64,000 nucleotides of DNA. Origin: Nostoc sp. JL33. GTDB lineage: Bacteria > Cyanobacteriota > Cyanobacteriia > Cyanobacteriales > Nostocaceae. The notes under the pieces are model-generated. The model had not been told where the DNA came from. It worked only from the letters and a program-made list of their open reading frames with translations, and searched no databases. Position numbers and translations under genes: made by a program. Below, piece after piece: positions 42,367-51,986 of this stretch (the first letter of the stretch is position 1; each line of letters begins with the position of its first letter). The stretch is from assembly GCF_017114985.1 (NCBI RefSeq), contig NZ_JABXKP010000045.1:27597-91596 (forward strand). Direction: 5' to 3'.

Positions 42367-43308
42367 ACGCGATCGAATAACGCGAGGAGCTGCGTAAACT
42401 GAAAGCAAAGCCACCTCACATCCCTCCTCTGTTAACTCGCTTGCATTTAAGGACAGATCATATACTCCTGACCACACCGCCACGAGTGTATCGGTCAATT
42501 TTAACATTTGGGAAAAGCTAGTTAGTCCCCATGCTGGAGAATTCCTCTGCAACAGCAAAACTTGCCAATTTACGGGAATTCCGCCTGTACCGTTATATGC
42601 TCCTGATAAAGCACCAGTAATTGCACCTGTAGCGTGTGAGCTTAAAGGCGTAGCATCTTGCGCTTTAGAATTGCCATTGTGAGTAGCCCGCAAAACTGCA
42701 AGGCGAAAGTCTTCCAAGGTACTCAAAAAGCAGTAAAATGCCATAGCAATAGTGTTACTGAGTTTTTCTTCCCTAGCAAACTCAGCTTGGGTCTTTGACA
42801 ATCCAGCCCCTTGCTCTAATAAATTCTGGACTTTTAATAAATTTTTTGGTATTGATGTCGGTGTTTCTCCGATAAAAGAAATTGTTTGCTCTATGAGGGT
42901 TAGGGGGTCGAGTTTTTCAGTCAGGGCAAGAGCGATCGCATATCCTACTGCGAGTGTTCCATCCCGTACTACTGGGTCATCATCCCAGATTTTCAGTACA
43001 TCCAGCAAGTTTTGTCGGAGCTTAATTGGATTTTCGTGAAAAAAAAGTGCTACTGGTAGTGTGGCAATAATTATTTTTATCGATATTTCATCAGTTGCTG
43101 CTAAATGAGGAGATTCTTGTTGCTGACGCCCTATCCAATCATCTAAATCTAATCTACCCAACGCAATCAAACTCTCGATACCCAGAACCGCCATTCTGCC
43201 TAAATCCAGGTAACTCTGAAACTGGATTTTACCACCAGAGGCTAAACTTTCCCCCAGGAATGCTCCGAGTAAAGTACCTTTAAACCGACTTATAGGAGAA
43301 TAACGCAT
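42364..43308 (-). CDS. ADP-ribosylglycohydrolase-like protein, probably inactive
   Basis: A 314-aa helical protein related to ADP-ribosylglycohydrolases (DraG/ARH): GTLLGAFLGESLA at about 11-23 and ATGAITGALSGAYNGTGGIP at about 228-247 match the family frame. The usual metal-binding acids are not there: the first motif has GES instead of GDA, and the second has SSHATGA where DTDT is expected. The protein has the fold but may have lost hydrolysis of ADP-ribosyl bonds. Its neighbours give no hint. Confidence 0.7.
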   Translation of the reverse strand: MRYSPISRFKGTLLGAFLGESLASGGKIQFQSYLDLGRMAVLGIESLIALGRLDLDDWIGRQQQESPHLAATDEISIKIIIATLPVALFFHENPIKLRQNLLDVLKIWDDDPVVRDGTLAVGYAIALALTEKLDPLTLIEQTISFIGETPTSIPKNLLKVQNLLEQGAGLSKTQAEFAREEKLSNTIAMAFYCFLSTLEDFRLAVLRATHNGNSKAQDATPLSSHATGAITGALSGAYNGTGGIPVNWQVLLLQRNSPAWGLTSFSQMLKLTDTLVAVWSGVYDLSLNASELTEEGCEVALLSVYAAPRVIRSR

Positions 43309-43311
43309 ACA

Positions 43312-43343
43312 ATTTTAGATTTTGGATTTTGGATTTTGGATTT
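43312..43343. repeat. ATTTTGG heptamer array
   Basis: Three to four tandem ATTTTGG units just upstream of the ADP-ribosylglycohydrolase-like gene start. The same heptamer is repeated at 56091-56128. Confidence 0.8.
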
Positions 43344-43551
43344 AAGAATTAATCCAACCTGAGTTCGATGAACCTGTCCCTGACTTCAACTAAAGCCCAA
43401 GTTTGTTGCTCTCGCCCATTAGATCGGACAATGTTGCTTAGTAAAACCTCTTAGAGGTCTTTTGATTGATCTGGTTAGGCAAACACCATATAAGCCGTTG
43501 AACTCGCATTAATCCAAAATCCAAAACTTCAACTCTAAAATTGATTCATTT

Positions 43552-44013
43552 TTAATTATTTCTTAAGAAATGCACCAAAGCTTGTAAGCCCAACAAGTAA
43601 CTTTGTCCGCCAAAACCACTTATTTGTCCGATCGCTACTGGGGCAATGTACGAATGATGGCGAAAATCTTCCCGGCGGTAAATATTACTCAGATGTACTT
43701 CGACTGTGGGCAAGTTAACCGCAGCGATCGCATCCCGCAATGCCACACTTGTGTGAGTGTATGCCCCGGCATTAATCAAAATTCCCTGATATTGTCCTAA
43801 TGCGCCATGAATAGTATCTACCAAAATTCCTTCATGATTTGACTGCACAGAAAAAACTTTCGCCTGTAGCTTGAATCCTTCTTCTTCTAACAGGCGGTTA
43901 ATTTCAGCTAGTGTCAACGAACCATAAATTCCTGGTTCTCGCTGTCCTAGCAAATTTAAGTTTGGCCCATGCAGTGCCAGAATGCTTAAGGGTTGCAAAG
44001 TTGAGTTCAGCAC
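43552..44013 (-). CDS. aroQ: Type II 3-dehydroquinate dehydratase
   Basis: A 153-aa enzyme of the shikimate pathway, forming 3-dehydroshikimate from 3-dehydroquinate by trans dehydration. [17 protein letters not shown] (with the active-site Tyr30) opens the protein; [20 protein letters not shown] and [18 protein letters not shown] follow. All conserved residues are present. It starts eight bases after the stop of a 46-aa gene on the same strand and is probably cotranscribed with it. Confidence 0.95.
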   Translation of the reverse strand: MLNSTLQPLSILALHGPNLNLLGQREPGIYGSLTLAEINRLLEEEGFKLQAKVFSVQSNHEGILVDTIHGALGQYQGILINAGAYTHTSVALRDAIAAVNLPTVEVHLSNIYRREDFRHHSYIAPVAIGQISGFGGQSYLLGLQALVHFLRNN

Positions 44014-44020
44014 TTTCGGG

Positions 44021-44161
44021 CTAGTGGCGACGGCGCGAGCGATCGTTCACAGGAATCGGAATCAGTTCCGGTTCCGGTTCAGCCTCTGGCCCTAACAAGC
44101 TCTCAATTAGCCTACGTGCTAATTCCTTAAGCTTTTCCAGCACCTTTTCTATATAGTCCAT
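44021..44161 (-). CDS. 46-aa protein in operon with aroQ, unknown
   Basis: ATG 44159-44161 opens a 46-codon frame: an amphipathic helix ([22 protein letters not shown]), then the dipeptide-like acid/proline stretch [13 protein letters not shown], and a basic end DRSRRRH. The family is not known to me. Its stop lies 8 bases before the aroQ start, so the two are probably cotranscribed, perhaps coupled. The charge pattern suggests a peripheral membrane or protein-binding peptide. Confidence 0.55.
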   Translation of the reverse strand: MDYIEKVLEKLKELARRLIESLLGPEAEPEPELIPIPVNDRSRRRH

Positions 44162-44406
44162 GAACTGACCGCTCCTGAGATACTACCTCAATTTTTGATT
44201 AACAGGTACGCAGAAAATGGCATATTTTCGCACCTCTAGCTTCCAATCGGGCACAGACACAATCCCGTATTTGGGACATAAGCCATTTCTAAAACTTGGC
44301 GTTGTGTTCTCCCTTACTTTTTAGAGTATCACACTTGCAACCTACCGAACTTCATCCTATAAAGGGTCAAGAGTTAAGGATCAGACTTTGGACTCTTGAC
44401 TTACAA

Positions 44407-47058
44407 TTAACCTTCTGTAGTCTTTTTTTTCGCAGCGCTCGTTGATGACTTCGCAGTTGACTTAGATTTGGAACTCGTTGATTTAGTCGTTTTGCGAGTC
44501 GATTTCGCTGTCGATGCCTTAGTTGCCAACAAGTTCAGCGCCGCAGCCAGCGTTACATCTTCTACCGATTCACCTTCTGGAATACTCACATTAGTTTTGC
44601 CATGCTTAATGTAAGGGCCATAGGGGCCATCGTAGATATTAACTGTTTCCCCGTCCTCTGGATGTGTACCCAATTCGCGTAAGGCTGCCTTCGACTTGCT
44701 GTTGGTGGAACTGCGTCCCTTTTTTGGCTCGGACAACAATTCTAATGCACGTTCTAGACTAATTGTCAATACATTATCAGCAACTTTCAGGGAGCGGTAG
44801 TCTTTCCCCTCCTTACCCTGGTCATGAACCACATAAGGGCCAAAGCGCCCCAAACTTGCTTGGATTTTGCCGCTAGTGACTGGATGAACTCCCAATGTCC
44901 GGGGTAGCGCCAACAGACCAACAGCCATTTCCAGGGTAACGGTTTCTGGAGTGACACCTTTGAGTAGAGAGGCTTGTTTCGGTTTGGGGTTTTCGTCGGT
45001 TTTGTCACCCAATTGGACATAGGGGCCATATGCACCAATTTTCACATAAATCGGTTCGCCAGTTTCGGGATGCCGACCTACCTGATCTGGGCCAGTGGTT
45101 TTTTGTCGCAGCAATACTTCTACTTGTTTGGGGTCGAGGTCAGCTGGTGTCAGGTCTTTGGGAATTGAGGCGGTGACAACTCCGCTACCATTTTCGATTT
45201 CAATGTAGGGGCCATATTTCCCAATGCGGACTTTGGCATCTAGATTCTCCAATAATACAGTCCTAGCTTTGCTGGCATCAATTTGACTTTCCTGTTCTTT
45301 GACTAGGGTTTCCAGCCCTTTCTCTCCCAGATAGAATTCCCGCAAGTAGGGTAGCCATTTCACTTCACCTGTGGCAATGTCATCAAGGGTTTGCTCCATT
45401 TTCGAGGTAAAACTGGGATCAACGATGTCTGGAAAATGTTTTTCCAGCAAGTCGGTGACGGCAAAAGCGGTGAAGGTGGGAATCAGAGCGTTAGTCACCA
45501 ATTGGGCGTAACCCTTGTCGATAATCGTGCCAATGATGCTGGCGTAGGTACTGGGACGACCGATACCTTCGCTTTCTAAGGTTTTTACCAAAGTCGCTTC
45601 GGTGTACCTAGCTGGCGGTTGGGTTTCGTGCCCAACTGCTTCTAGCTCTGTACAATTGGGATGATCTCCTACTTTCAGATTCGGCAAAATTACTTCCTGG
45701 TCTTCCAGTGCTGCTTCCGGGTCGTCTGAGCCTTCAACGTAGGCACGTAAGTATCCGGGAAATTCAATCCGTTTGCCAGAAGAACGAAATCCAGCGTCCT
45801 CGACTTGCAATTGCACACTAATTTGAGTTTGGCGGGAATCAGCCATTTGACAGGCGACAGTACGCTTCCAAATCAAATCATAAATAGCAAGTTCCCGACC
45901 GCCCAAAGCAGTTTCTTGGGGGGTGCGAAAGCTGCTACCTGCTGGACGAATTGCTTCGTGCGCCTCTTGTGCGCCTTTGGATTTGGTAGTGTATTGCCGA
46001 GGTTGGGGACTGAGGTATTGTTTACCGTAGAGCTTTTCTACACAACTACGAGCAGCTGCGATCGCCTGATCTGACAAATGCACCGAATCTGTCCGCATAT
46101 AGGTAATATACCCCTGCTCGTACAAATTCTGAGCAACCCGCATCGTGTCACGGGCTGAGAGGCGCAGTTTCCGGTTAGATTCTTGTTGCAAGGTCGAAGT
46201 GGTGAACGGTGGCGCAGGTTTGCGCGTCACAGGGCGTTCCTCCATGTCGCTAACACTCCAGGTTTTCCCAGTTAGGCGTTCCTTGAGCGCTACCGCTTGG
46301 TCAACGTTTAGCAACAAGACATTGCGACCTGCGGTAATTTGTCCGGTCGCTGCGTCAAAATCGCTGCCGTTAGCTATTTTAGCTCCTCCCAATGTTACCA
46401 ATTGGGCAGCAAAGGGGGTTTTTTCATTTGACAAACTGGCTTTCAAATCCCAGTACGTACCCTCATGGAAAGCGCGGCGTTGGCGTTCCCTAGTCACTAA
46501 AAGCCTCACCGCTACAGATTGCACTCGCCCAGCAGATAATCCCCAGGCGATTTTTTTCCATAGCAGGGGAGACAGGGTATAACCCACGAGTCGATCTAAA
46601 ATCCGCCGCGTTTCTTGGGCGCGAACCAACTGCTCATCGATATTGCGGCAGTTTTTCAACGCTTTTTTGATAGCGTCTTCGGTAATTTCGTGAAACACCA
46701 TCCGCTTAGTCGGAACTTTTGGCTTCAGCAATTGGTATAAATGCCAACTAATGCTTTCACCTTCCCGGTCTTCGTCCGTTGCCAGAATCAGTTCATCTAC
46801 ATCTTTGAGGGCTTCTTTGAGCTGGGTGACAATTTTCTTTTTGTCTTTCGGGACAACATATACCGGTTCAAAGTCGGCGTCCACGTTTACCCCTAGCTGC
46901 GCCCATGTTTCACCCTTGACGGCAGCAGGAATTTCACTAGCCGACTGGGGTAGGTCACGCACATGACCCATAGACGCCTCCACCCGATAGCCTGATGGCA
47001 AGTAGTTGCGAATGGTACGAGCTTTGGTTGGAGATTCGACGATGACGAGAGTTGACAT
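44407..47058 (-). CDS. topA: DNA topoisomerase I
   Basis: An 883-aa type IA topoisomerase that relaxes negative supercoils. [17 protein letters not shown] and ATDEDREGE; active-site motif [11 protein letters not shown] with the catalytic tyrosine; [10 protein letters not shown] and [10 protein letters not shown] follow. In place of zinc fingers the C-terminus (about 600-835) has five topo_C repeats with KIGxYGPYxxxG-like cores, as typical in cyanobacteria, then a Ser/Thr/Lys-rich tail. Only topA is in this unit; its upstream gap is unremarkable. Confidence 0.96.
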   Translation of the reverse strand: MSTLVIVESPTKARTIRNYLPSGYRVEASMGHVRDLPQSASEIPAAVKGETWAQLGVNVDADFEPVYVVPKDKKKIVTQLKEALKDVDELILATDEDREGESISWHLYQLLKPKVPTKRMVFHEITEDAIKKALKNCRNIDEQLVRAQETRRILDRLVGYTLSPLLWKKIAWGLSAGRVQSVAVRLLVTRERQRRAFHEGTYWDLKASLSNEKTPFAAQLVTLGGAKIANGSDFDAATGQITAGRNVLLLNVDQAVALKERLTGKTWSVSDMEERPVTRKPAPPFTTSTLQQESNRKLRLSARDTMRVAQNLYEQGYITYMRTDSVHLSDQAIAAARSCVEKLYGKQYLSPQPRQYTTKSKGAQEAHEAIRPAGSSFRTPQETALGGRELAIYDLIWKRTVACQMADSRQTQISVQLQVEDAGFRSSGKRIEFPGYLRAYVEGSDDPEAALEDQEVILPNLKVGDHPNCTELEAVGHETQPPARYTEATLVKTLESEGIGRPSTYASIIGTIIDKGYAQLVTNALIPTFTAFAVTDLLEKHFPDIVDPSFTSKMEQTLDDIATGEVKWLPYLREFYLGEKGLETLVKEQESQIDASKARTVLLENLDAKVRIGKYGPYIEIENGSGVVTASIPKDLTPADLDPKQVEVLLRQKTTGPDQVGRHPETGEPIYVKIGAYGPYVQLGDKTDENPKPKQASLLKGVTPETVTLEMAVGLLALPRTLGVHPVTSGKIQASLGRFGPYVVHDQGKEGKDYRSLKVADNVLTISLERALELLSEPKKGRSSTNSKSKAALRELGTHPEDGETVNIYDGPYGPYIKHGKTNVSIPEGESVEDVTLAAALNLLATKASTAKSTRKTTKSTSSKSKSTAKSSTSAAKKKTTEG

Positions 47059-47483
47059 GGAAATTTCAAAAAAAAGAATAGCTACTAAGCTAAACAGTCA
47101 AATTGAGTTAATTTTTGCAAATTGTCAAGATAAAAGGTCACGCTTAGGGCGGTGATTTAATCCTCACACAAACTGCCCGTTAGGGCGAAAATCCGCTTAA
47201 CTTAGGGTGCAGTCCTTGCTAAAGGATAGGGTAGAGGAACGCTGGATGTGAATTTCCAGCTATTTCAATCTTTAACTTATCTAACGCATAATTGGCGAGT
47301 AAAGTTTTCAAAATATCCTTTAATTGGGGAATGGGGAGTGGGGAATGGGGAGTGGGGAAGAAATAACCAATGCCCAATGCCCAATGCCCAATGCCCCACT
47401 CTCACAAAGGTTGTGCCAAAATTAAATCAAACTTGAGAGCAAAAGCGAAGTGGGGTTTGTACCCATGTCAGGAAAGCAAAACC
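47059..47483. other. Gap between topA and the 97-aa gene, with heptamer repeats
   Basis: About 425 bases. It holds the promoters of topA (leftward) and of the 97-aa/DUF6745 pair. From about 47327 to 47400 there are tandem heptamers GGGGAAT/GGGGAGT and four CCCAATG units. Around 47140-47250 there is a GC-richer part with short inverted repeats (gggcggtg... ctgcccg) that could be an RNA, but I recognise none. Confidence 0.45.
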
Positions 47484-47777
47484 ATGCAACCGATTCGCCA
47501 AGGTGATGTAATCTTACTACCTGTGCAGCAAATTGAAGGAGAAAAAATACCTCACTTAACTTTGGCAGAAGGCGAAGTTACGGGTCATAAACATCGTATT
47601 ACTGAGGGCAAGGCGGAATTATACGAACAAGATAGCACACTCTATTTACGTGTGTTTTCAGAGTCGGCATTGCTAGCTCATGAGGAGCATAAAGCTATTT
47701 CTATTCCCCAAGGTGACTGGATGGTGAAAATTCAAGGGGAATACGAGCCTGAAGGTTGGCATTATGTCGCTGATTGA
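47484..47777 (+). CDS. Small protein upstream of and overlapping a DUF6745 gene
   Basis: A 97-aa protein with a beta-rich layout: IRQGDVILLPVQQIEG, GEVTGHKHRITEGKAELYEQ, then ISIPQGDWMVKIQGEYEPEGW. The GHKHR and HEEH motifs suggest metal or acid binding, but I cannot name a family. The last 14 bases overlap the next gene's start, so the two are translationally coupled. The longer upstream frame from 47370 runs into heptamer repeats and is not used; ATG 47484 is the start. Confidence 0.75.
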   Translation: MQPIRQGDVILLPVQQIEGEKIPHLTLAEGEVTGHKHRITEGKAELYEQDSTLYLRVFSESALLAHEEHKAISIPQGDWMVKIQGEYEPEGWHYVAD

Positions 47778-48870
47778 AAAGTTAACGCCTGAGCAAGAAG
47801 CTTTGATTCCAGTTTATCGGGAAAAGTGGAGAGCGATCGCGCTTTCAACTGAGCGGATTGATCGTGAAAAAGCGGCGGAAGCGGTCAAAGCTACTTATGT
47901 TTTGATTGGTATGGAAGAACCTGAGATAGTTTTTTATGATAGCCCGAATGCTGCTTTGATAACTACTTTAAGCAAATTATCACAAGAACTTGGTAGGAGT
48001 GGCAGTAGTTGGGATGGTTTCAATCTGTGGATGGAATTATGTATTTATGAACTACCGCCTGCAAACGTATGTAACGAGCTAAGCGATGAATTATATAAAC
48101 AAATTGATCGCGAACTTCTTTCTCTACTGAGGTTTGAATTAAAAACGAAACTAGAGAATAGTTTGAATAATTGTAACCATTGCAGGCAATTGTGGAGCGA
48201 ATTACATAGACAACTGGAAAGTCAACTACAACTTGAAGTGGAAAATGCCGAGGAAGACTGCATTGAATATGAAATATCAGCTTGCGGTGCAAGTTTCAAT
48301 GATTTTTCTATTTCGGTTTTGAATTGTGTGTACGATCGAGTTAAATGGAATTCCTTTGAGTCAGTAGTCAAAGAGTGCGGCTGGATTTTCGCAGGTAAAT
48401 ATACTTGTATAGTATGCGATCGCCCAATAAAATTATCTTTTGACAATCAAAATCGCCTCCATGCTGAAGGCGAACCCGCCATTGAATTTATTGATGGATA
48501 TAGCCTTTACTCATATCACGGTGTAACCTTGCCTGAAAAATACGGTAAAATCCACCCTGAACAATGGCAAGCTGAATGGCTTTTATCAGAGGAAAATGCC
48601 GAACTACGGCGAGTACTAATTGAGGGTATCGGTTACGCCAGAATTTGCGAAGAATTACAAGCTATTGAATTAGATAATTGGGCTGAATATACACTATTAA
48701 AAATTGATAACAATGTGGATATCGAGCCGATTTATTTATTAAAAATGACTTGCCCTAGCACAGGCTTTATTCACGCCTTGCGAGTTCCACCGAATATCAA
48801 CTCAGCGCGTGAGGCAATTCGCTGGGTAAATTGGGATGTTGATCCAGAAGAATTTGGTGTGCAAACCTGA
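47764..48870 (+). CDS. DUF6745 domain protein
   Basis: A 368-aa protein. Hallmarks of the family I recall as DUF6745 are HAEGEPAIEFIDGYSLYSYHGVTLPEKYG at about 237-265, NAELRRVLIEGIGYARICEELQA and the C-terminal CPSTGFIHALRVPPNINSAREAI...WVNWDVDPEEF. The N-terminal half is helical and less conserved. Function is unknown. The pair with the 97-aa gene may act as a unit; DUF6745 genes are often seen near leucine-rich-repeat genes in cyanobacteria, which is from memory. Confidence 0.8.
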   Translation: MSLIEKLTPEQEALIPVYREKWRAIALSTERIDREKAAEAVKATYVLIGMEEPEIVFYDSPNAALITTLSKLSQELGRSGSSWDGFNLWMELCIYELPPANVCNELSDELYKQIDRELLSLLRFELKTKLENSLNNCNHCRQLWSELHRQLESQLQLEVENAEEDCIEYEISACGASFNDFSISVLNCVYDRVKWNSFESVVKECGWIFAGKYTCIVCDRPIKLSFDNQNRLHAEGEPAIEFIDGYSLYSYHGVTLPEKYGKIHPEQWQAEWLLSEENAELRRVLIEGIGYARICEELQAIELDNWAEYTLLKIDNNVDIEPIYLLKMTCPSTGFIHALRVPPNINSAREAIRWVNWDVDPEEFGVQT

Positions 48871-49178
48871 TTTTTGAGTTGGACAACAAGCTCAAAAAAT
48901 AGTAAGTATAAACACAAACGATCGACTTTACCATACATCAGTAAAATTGACTGTGCAATAGCCAACTCCAAATTTCAACAAAAATTAATTATTTCAGTAT
49001 ATATACTGAGAAATTTTATAGATTAATTATCTTCATAGCCTTATTATAAAGAGCTTTTTGCCATATTCAGATTTCTTGGCTCAATAAATTGTTTTGATAA
49101 AAATGATTCCTGCCTACTGCACAAATTCCAGCCTGGTATGCCAAGGTATGGGTATCAAATGTTTAAGGAAATAAATTA
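48871..49178. other. Gap before the PEP-CTERM gene
   Basis: About 310 bases of A/T-rich sequence which should contain the promoter of the PEP-CTERM gene. Nothing else is recognisable. Confidence 0.4.
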
Positions 49179-49874
49179 ATGTCTACTGTGCAAAAACTAT
49201 CATTAGCTTTAGTTGGAACAGCAGTTCTTTTGATGAGTGCTAACCCAGCTGGCGCTGTTAGCCTGAGTACAGGAAGCACAACTCCTACTGCGAATGGGAT
49301 ATTCTCTACTGTTCCTGGAGCCGTTACAGTTAATTTTGAAAGTGGCGCACCGACCACTGGATTTGCTAAATACTCTTCTCCTGTTGGTACTCCCACGGTA
49401 GTTCAAGGAACCGTAGCTGATCAATATGCTGCACCGGCTGGTGATACAAGCAAATATTTAACTATTTCTCCGGTAAGCTCCAACATTAAAGGCAACACTG
49501 GTTCTGTGACGATTGATTTTGCTCAAGCACTTGATTACTTTGGCTTGCAGTGGGGTTCAATTGACACGTATAATTCGATCGCATTTTTTAACGGCAATAC
49601 TCTGTTGAATACCTTTACTGGCAGCCAAGTTCCTGGAACTACTGCTAGCGGTAATCAGACTAGCCCTCAGGACAATGTTTTCGTTAATTTCCTCGCAGAT
49701 CCGGGACAGACTTTTAACAAGGTAGTTCTAAGTTCTAGTGGTATTGCATTTGAAAGTGATAACCATAGCTACAGACTAGCTAGTGTCCCTGAACCTACTG
49801 CAACATTGGGCTTGCTAGCGTTCGGTATTATGAGTGCTGGTTCATTTGTGAAACGGAAATCAAAGTTAGTTTAA
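49179..49874 (+). CDS. PEP-CTERM sorting-domain protein
   Basis: A 231-aa exported protein. Signal peptide at about 1-27 (LALVGTAVLLMSANPAGA), a beta-rich middle rich in Thr/Ser/Gly/Asn (about 30-200) and a C-terminal PEP-CTERM tripartite tail: SVPEPTATLGLLAFGIMSAGSFVKRKSK. The tail is cut by an exosortase and the protein is sorted to the cell surface or matrix. The middle resembles Npun_F0296-type surface proteins. A strong terminator follows, so it is monocistronic. Confidence 0.9.
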   Translation: MSTVQKLSLALVGTAVLLMSANPAGAVSLSTGSTTPTANGIFSTVPGAVTVNFESGAPTTGFAKYSSPVGTPTVVQGTVADQYAAPAGDTSKYLTISPVSSNIKGNTGSVTIDFAQALDYFGLQWGSIDTYNSIAFFNGNTLLNTFTGSQVPGTTASGNQTSPQDNVFVNFLADPGQTFNKVVLSSSGIAFESDNHSYRLASVPEPTATLGLLAFGIMSAGSFVKRKSKLV

Positions 49875-49932
49875 AATAATCTATTTACACCGTCTGAAAA
49901 ATTAACAATATCATTCTCCTTTTAAGAGATAA

Positions 49933-49958
49933 AACCCAGCAAAAAATGCTGGGTTTTT
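49933..49958 (+). terminator. Intrinsic terminator after the PEP-CTERM gene
   Basis: AACCCAGC and GCTGGGTT pair around AAAAAAT, followed by TTTTATTTT. Complete stem plus T-run 58 bases past the stop codon. Confidence 0.9.
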
Positions 49959-50027
49959 ATTTTGAAATCATCCAAAAAAGCGAAGACACAAAAAATAAAT
50001 TTGCGTCTTCAGGTAAGATTGTGAAAA

Positions 50028-51653
50028 TTAAAAAGTGAATGTGGTTCTCACTGTACCAATTACGATATCATCGTTTTGATTGTTATGATCTGGCGCTGTT
50101 AGCCAGATAATTCCTGGGGTAATGCTGATATTGTCACTCAGGCTATATTGATAGAAACCTTCAATATGATATGAAGTATCTGGATCTTTGTTGATACCTG
50201 CATTGCTGAGAGAACTGCTCACACTGGTAACTTTCGGTTCCATACCCACAATAATGCCTGCAATGTTACCTTTTTTACCAAGATCCGGGAAAGCCAGTGT
50301 GACGGCATAGTTCCAGATGTCAGCATCACCAGGAGTAACTGAAAGGACGCGAGCTTTCGTCAAGCCAGCCCAACCGCCAATCACGAATTTTGAGCTAGGT
50401 TGAAAGGATGCTTCTATACCGTAGGAGTTACTAGAAGCATTCTGCAATATGTTGTCATTAGCGTTATTGCTACCACCACTACCATTGGCAAAAAAAGTAT
50501 TTTTGTAGGCGTTAATGTAGGTCAAACCAAGGGTAATTTGGTTGCTAGGCTTAACAGTTAACTGCGCCATAGCACCATAAGCACCGTTGAACAGTCCAGA
50601 GCCTAGCTGAGGGCTAGCAGCATCATTCGCTAAATACCCCAAGCTTAGTTCGAGGTTATCACTGAACTCGTGTTTTATTCCTATACCAGTACCATTGACT
50701 AGATAATAAATTGGGTTGCGAGTCCCAAAATGGGAAAGGGCACCAGTACCACCGTCCCCATCTAGGTACGGGTTGACTGTGTTAGTGAAATCATCAATTG
50801 CACCTGCATTTGCTTCCAGGGTGACACCTGTTTTCTTACCGAGAGGGAACTGATACAACAGCGCGTCTATGACAACTCCATTACTGTTGTTACCACCAGC
50901 AAATCGCAAGTCACCTTCTGGTGTAAAGGTAGCAGTTTGGGAGAAAGGGTCTAGGTTTGTTGCTTGAAGTCGTGTTCTGAGTAAATCTTGACCAGTAAAA
51001 CTTGTGTCGAGGTTCAGACGCACCCGATCTGCAAGGACGGTATTTTGGTTGACTTTTTCACCATTAACTGTATTTCCACTTATGACACTGGCGATCGCTA
51101 TTACCACTTCCCCATTCAGTTTGGTTGTGGTTGAGAACCGATTCGCCTCCAATTCAGCAGTGCGTGCTTCTACTGCGTCTACACGACCTCGGAGTGTTGC
51201 CAGTTCGGCTGAAAAGTCTGCTTGCAGCTTTTGTAATGTGGCTAAATCTTGTTTGTTAACTAAATCCCCAGTGGCTGTAGCAATAAGTTCGTTAACCCGA
51301 TTAAGACAAGCATTCAAACCAGCAGCAAACTCATACCGCGTCAATGCCCGATTACCACGATAAGTGCTATTTGGGTATCCTGCAATACAGCCATAGCGCT
51401 CAACCAAAGATTGCAATGCTTGGAATGCCCAGTCGGTGGGTTGTACATCGGAAAATTGAGACACGGAGGTAACTTGCGCCATTTTCTCATCTGGCGCTAT
51501 GTTCGTAGCTCTTGCGTCTGGATTAGCTAAAACTTGCGGTTGATTGATTTCAGACGTGCTAGATGTTTCACCTGCAAATGCAGCAGTATTCACAAATAGC
51601 ATGACACCGCAGACTGCTGGACTAACTAGCAGATATTTACAGAATTTTTGCAT
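50028..51653 (-). CDS. SLH and OprB domain porin (iron-uptake-porin type)
   Basis: A 541-aa outer-membrane protein: signal peptide at about 1-30, an SLH domain (SDVQPTDWAFQALQSLVERYGCIAGYPN at about 68-95) that binds the cell wall, a coiled coil (about 150-190, LATLQKLQADFSAELATLRG...) and a C-terminal OprB-like beta barrel ending in the phenylalanine-terminated VRTTFTF. ATG 51653 with GGAGG before it is chosen over the one at 51677. It is divergent from znuA with a Zur-like site between, so a role in metal passage across the outer membrane is inferred. Confidence 0.93.
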   Translation of the reverse strand: MQKFCKYLLVSPAVCGVMLFVNTAAFAGETSSTSEINQPQVLANPDARATNIAPDEKMAQVTSVSQFSDVQPTDWAFQALQSLVERYGCIAGYPNSTYRGNRALTRYEFAAGLNACLNRVNELIATATGDLVNKQDLATLQKLQADFSAELATLRGRVDAVEARTAELEANRFSTTTKLNGEVVIAIASVISGNTVNGEKVNQNTVLADRVRLNLDTSFTGQDLLRTRLQATNLDPFSQTATFTPEGDLRFAGGNNSNGVVIDALLYQFPLGKKTGVTLEANAGAIDDFTNTVNPYLDGDGGTGALSHFGTRNPIYYLVNGTGIGIKHEFSDNLELSLGYLANDAASPQLGSGLFNGAYGAMAQLTVKPSNQITLGLTYINAYKNTFFANGSGGSNNANDNILQNASSNSYGIEASFQPSSKFVIGGWAGLTKARVLSVTPGDADIWNYAVTLAFPDLGKKGNIAGIIVGMEPKVTSVSSSLSNAGINKDPDTSYHIEGFYQYSLSDNISITPGIIWLTAPDHNNQNDDIVIGTVRTTFTF

Positions 51654-51677
51654 TTTTCTCCTCCCACTGATCTCCAA

Positions 51678-51986
51678 TTCACACCCAAACCACGTTTTTT
51701 TAAACGTGTATTTTATGAGAATATTTGTCAGTAATCTTATCAGAAGTTAGGAGACTTTTTAACAAAAAAAGTCAATAAACCCTAACTATTCAGGGAAAAC
51801 TAAATTGCACAGATATGTACTATCTGAAAAAATTTTGTTGTTACTCATTACACAACAAACCCAGAATAATATTATGTGTCTTGAATGAGAATGAGAATTA
51901 TTATAGTATAAAATGCAGAATAGGTCTGATTGTGAATAAGAGTTGTGACAGAGGCAGACTTGCATCCCTTTTGAGGAGAAAACACC
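51678..51986. other. Divergent porin/znuA promoter region
   Basis: About 310 bases between two start codons. It contains the Zur/Fur-like box at 51892-51906 and a GAGGAG ribosome site for znuA. The porin side is A/T-rich with several TATAAT-like stretches. No gene. Confidence 0.5.
51892..51906. promoter_or_regulatory. Zur/Fur-like operator
   Basis: TGAGAATTATTATAG fits the 7-1-7 pattern TGAnAAT-n-ATTnTCA except for the last three bases. A repeated TGAGAA precedes it (51886-51892). The position, about 80 bases before znuA and on the znuA side of the divergent region, fits Zur control of zinc uptake. Confidence 0.6.

Noticed and set aside
43350..43551. Gene in the gap between aroQ and the ADP-ribosylglycohydrolase-like gene
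   Set aside because: Only short frames; composition is repeat-like.
47140..47260. Riboswitch or structured RNA before the 97-aa gene
   Set aside because: Short inverted repeats exist, but no known RNA signature could be matched.
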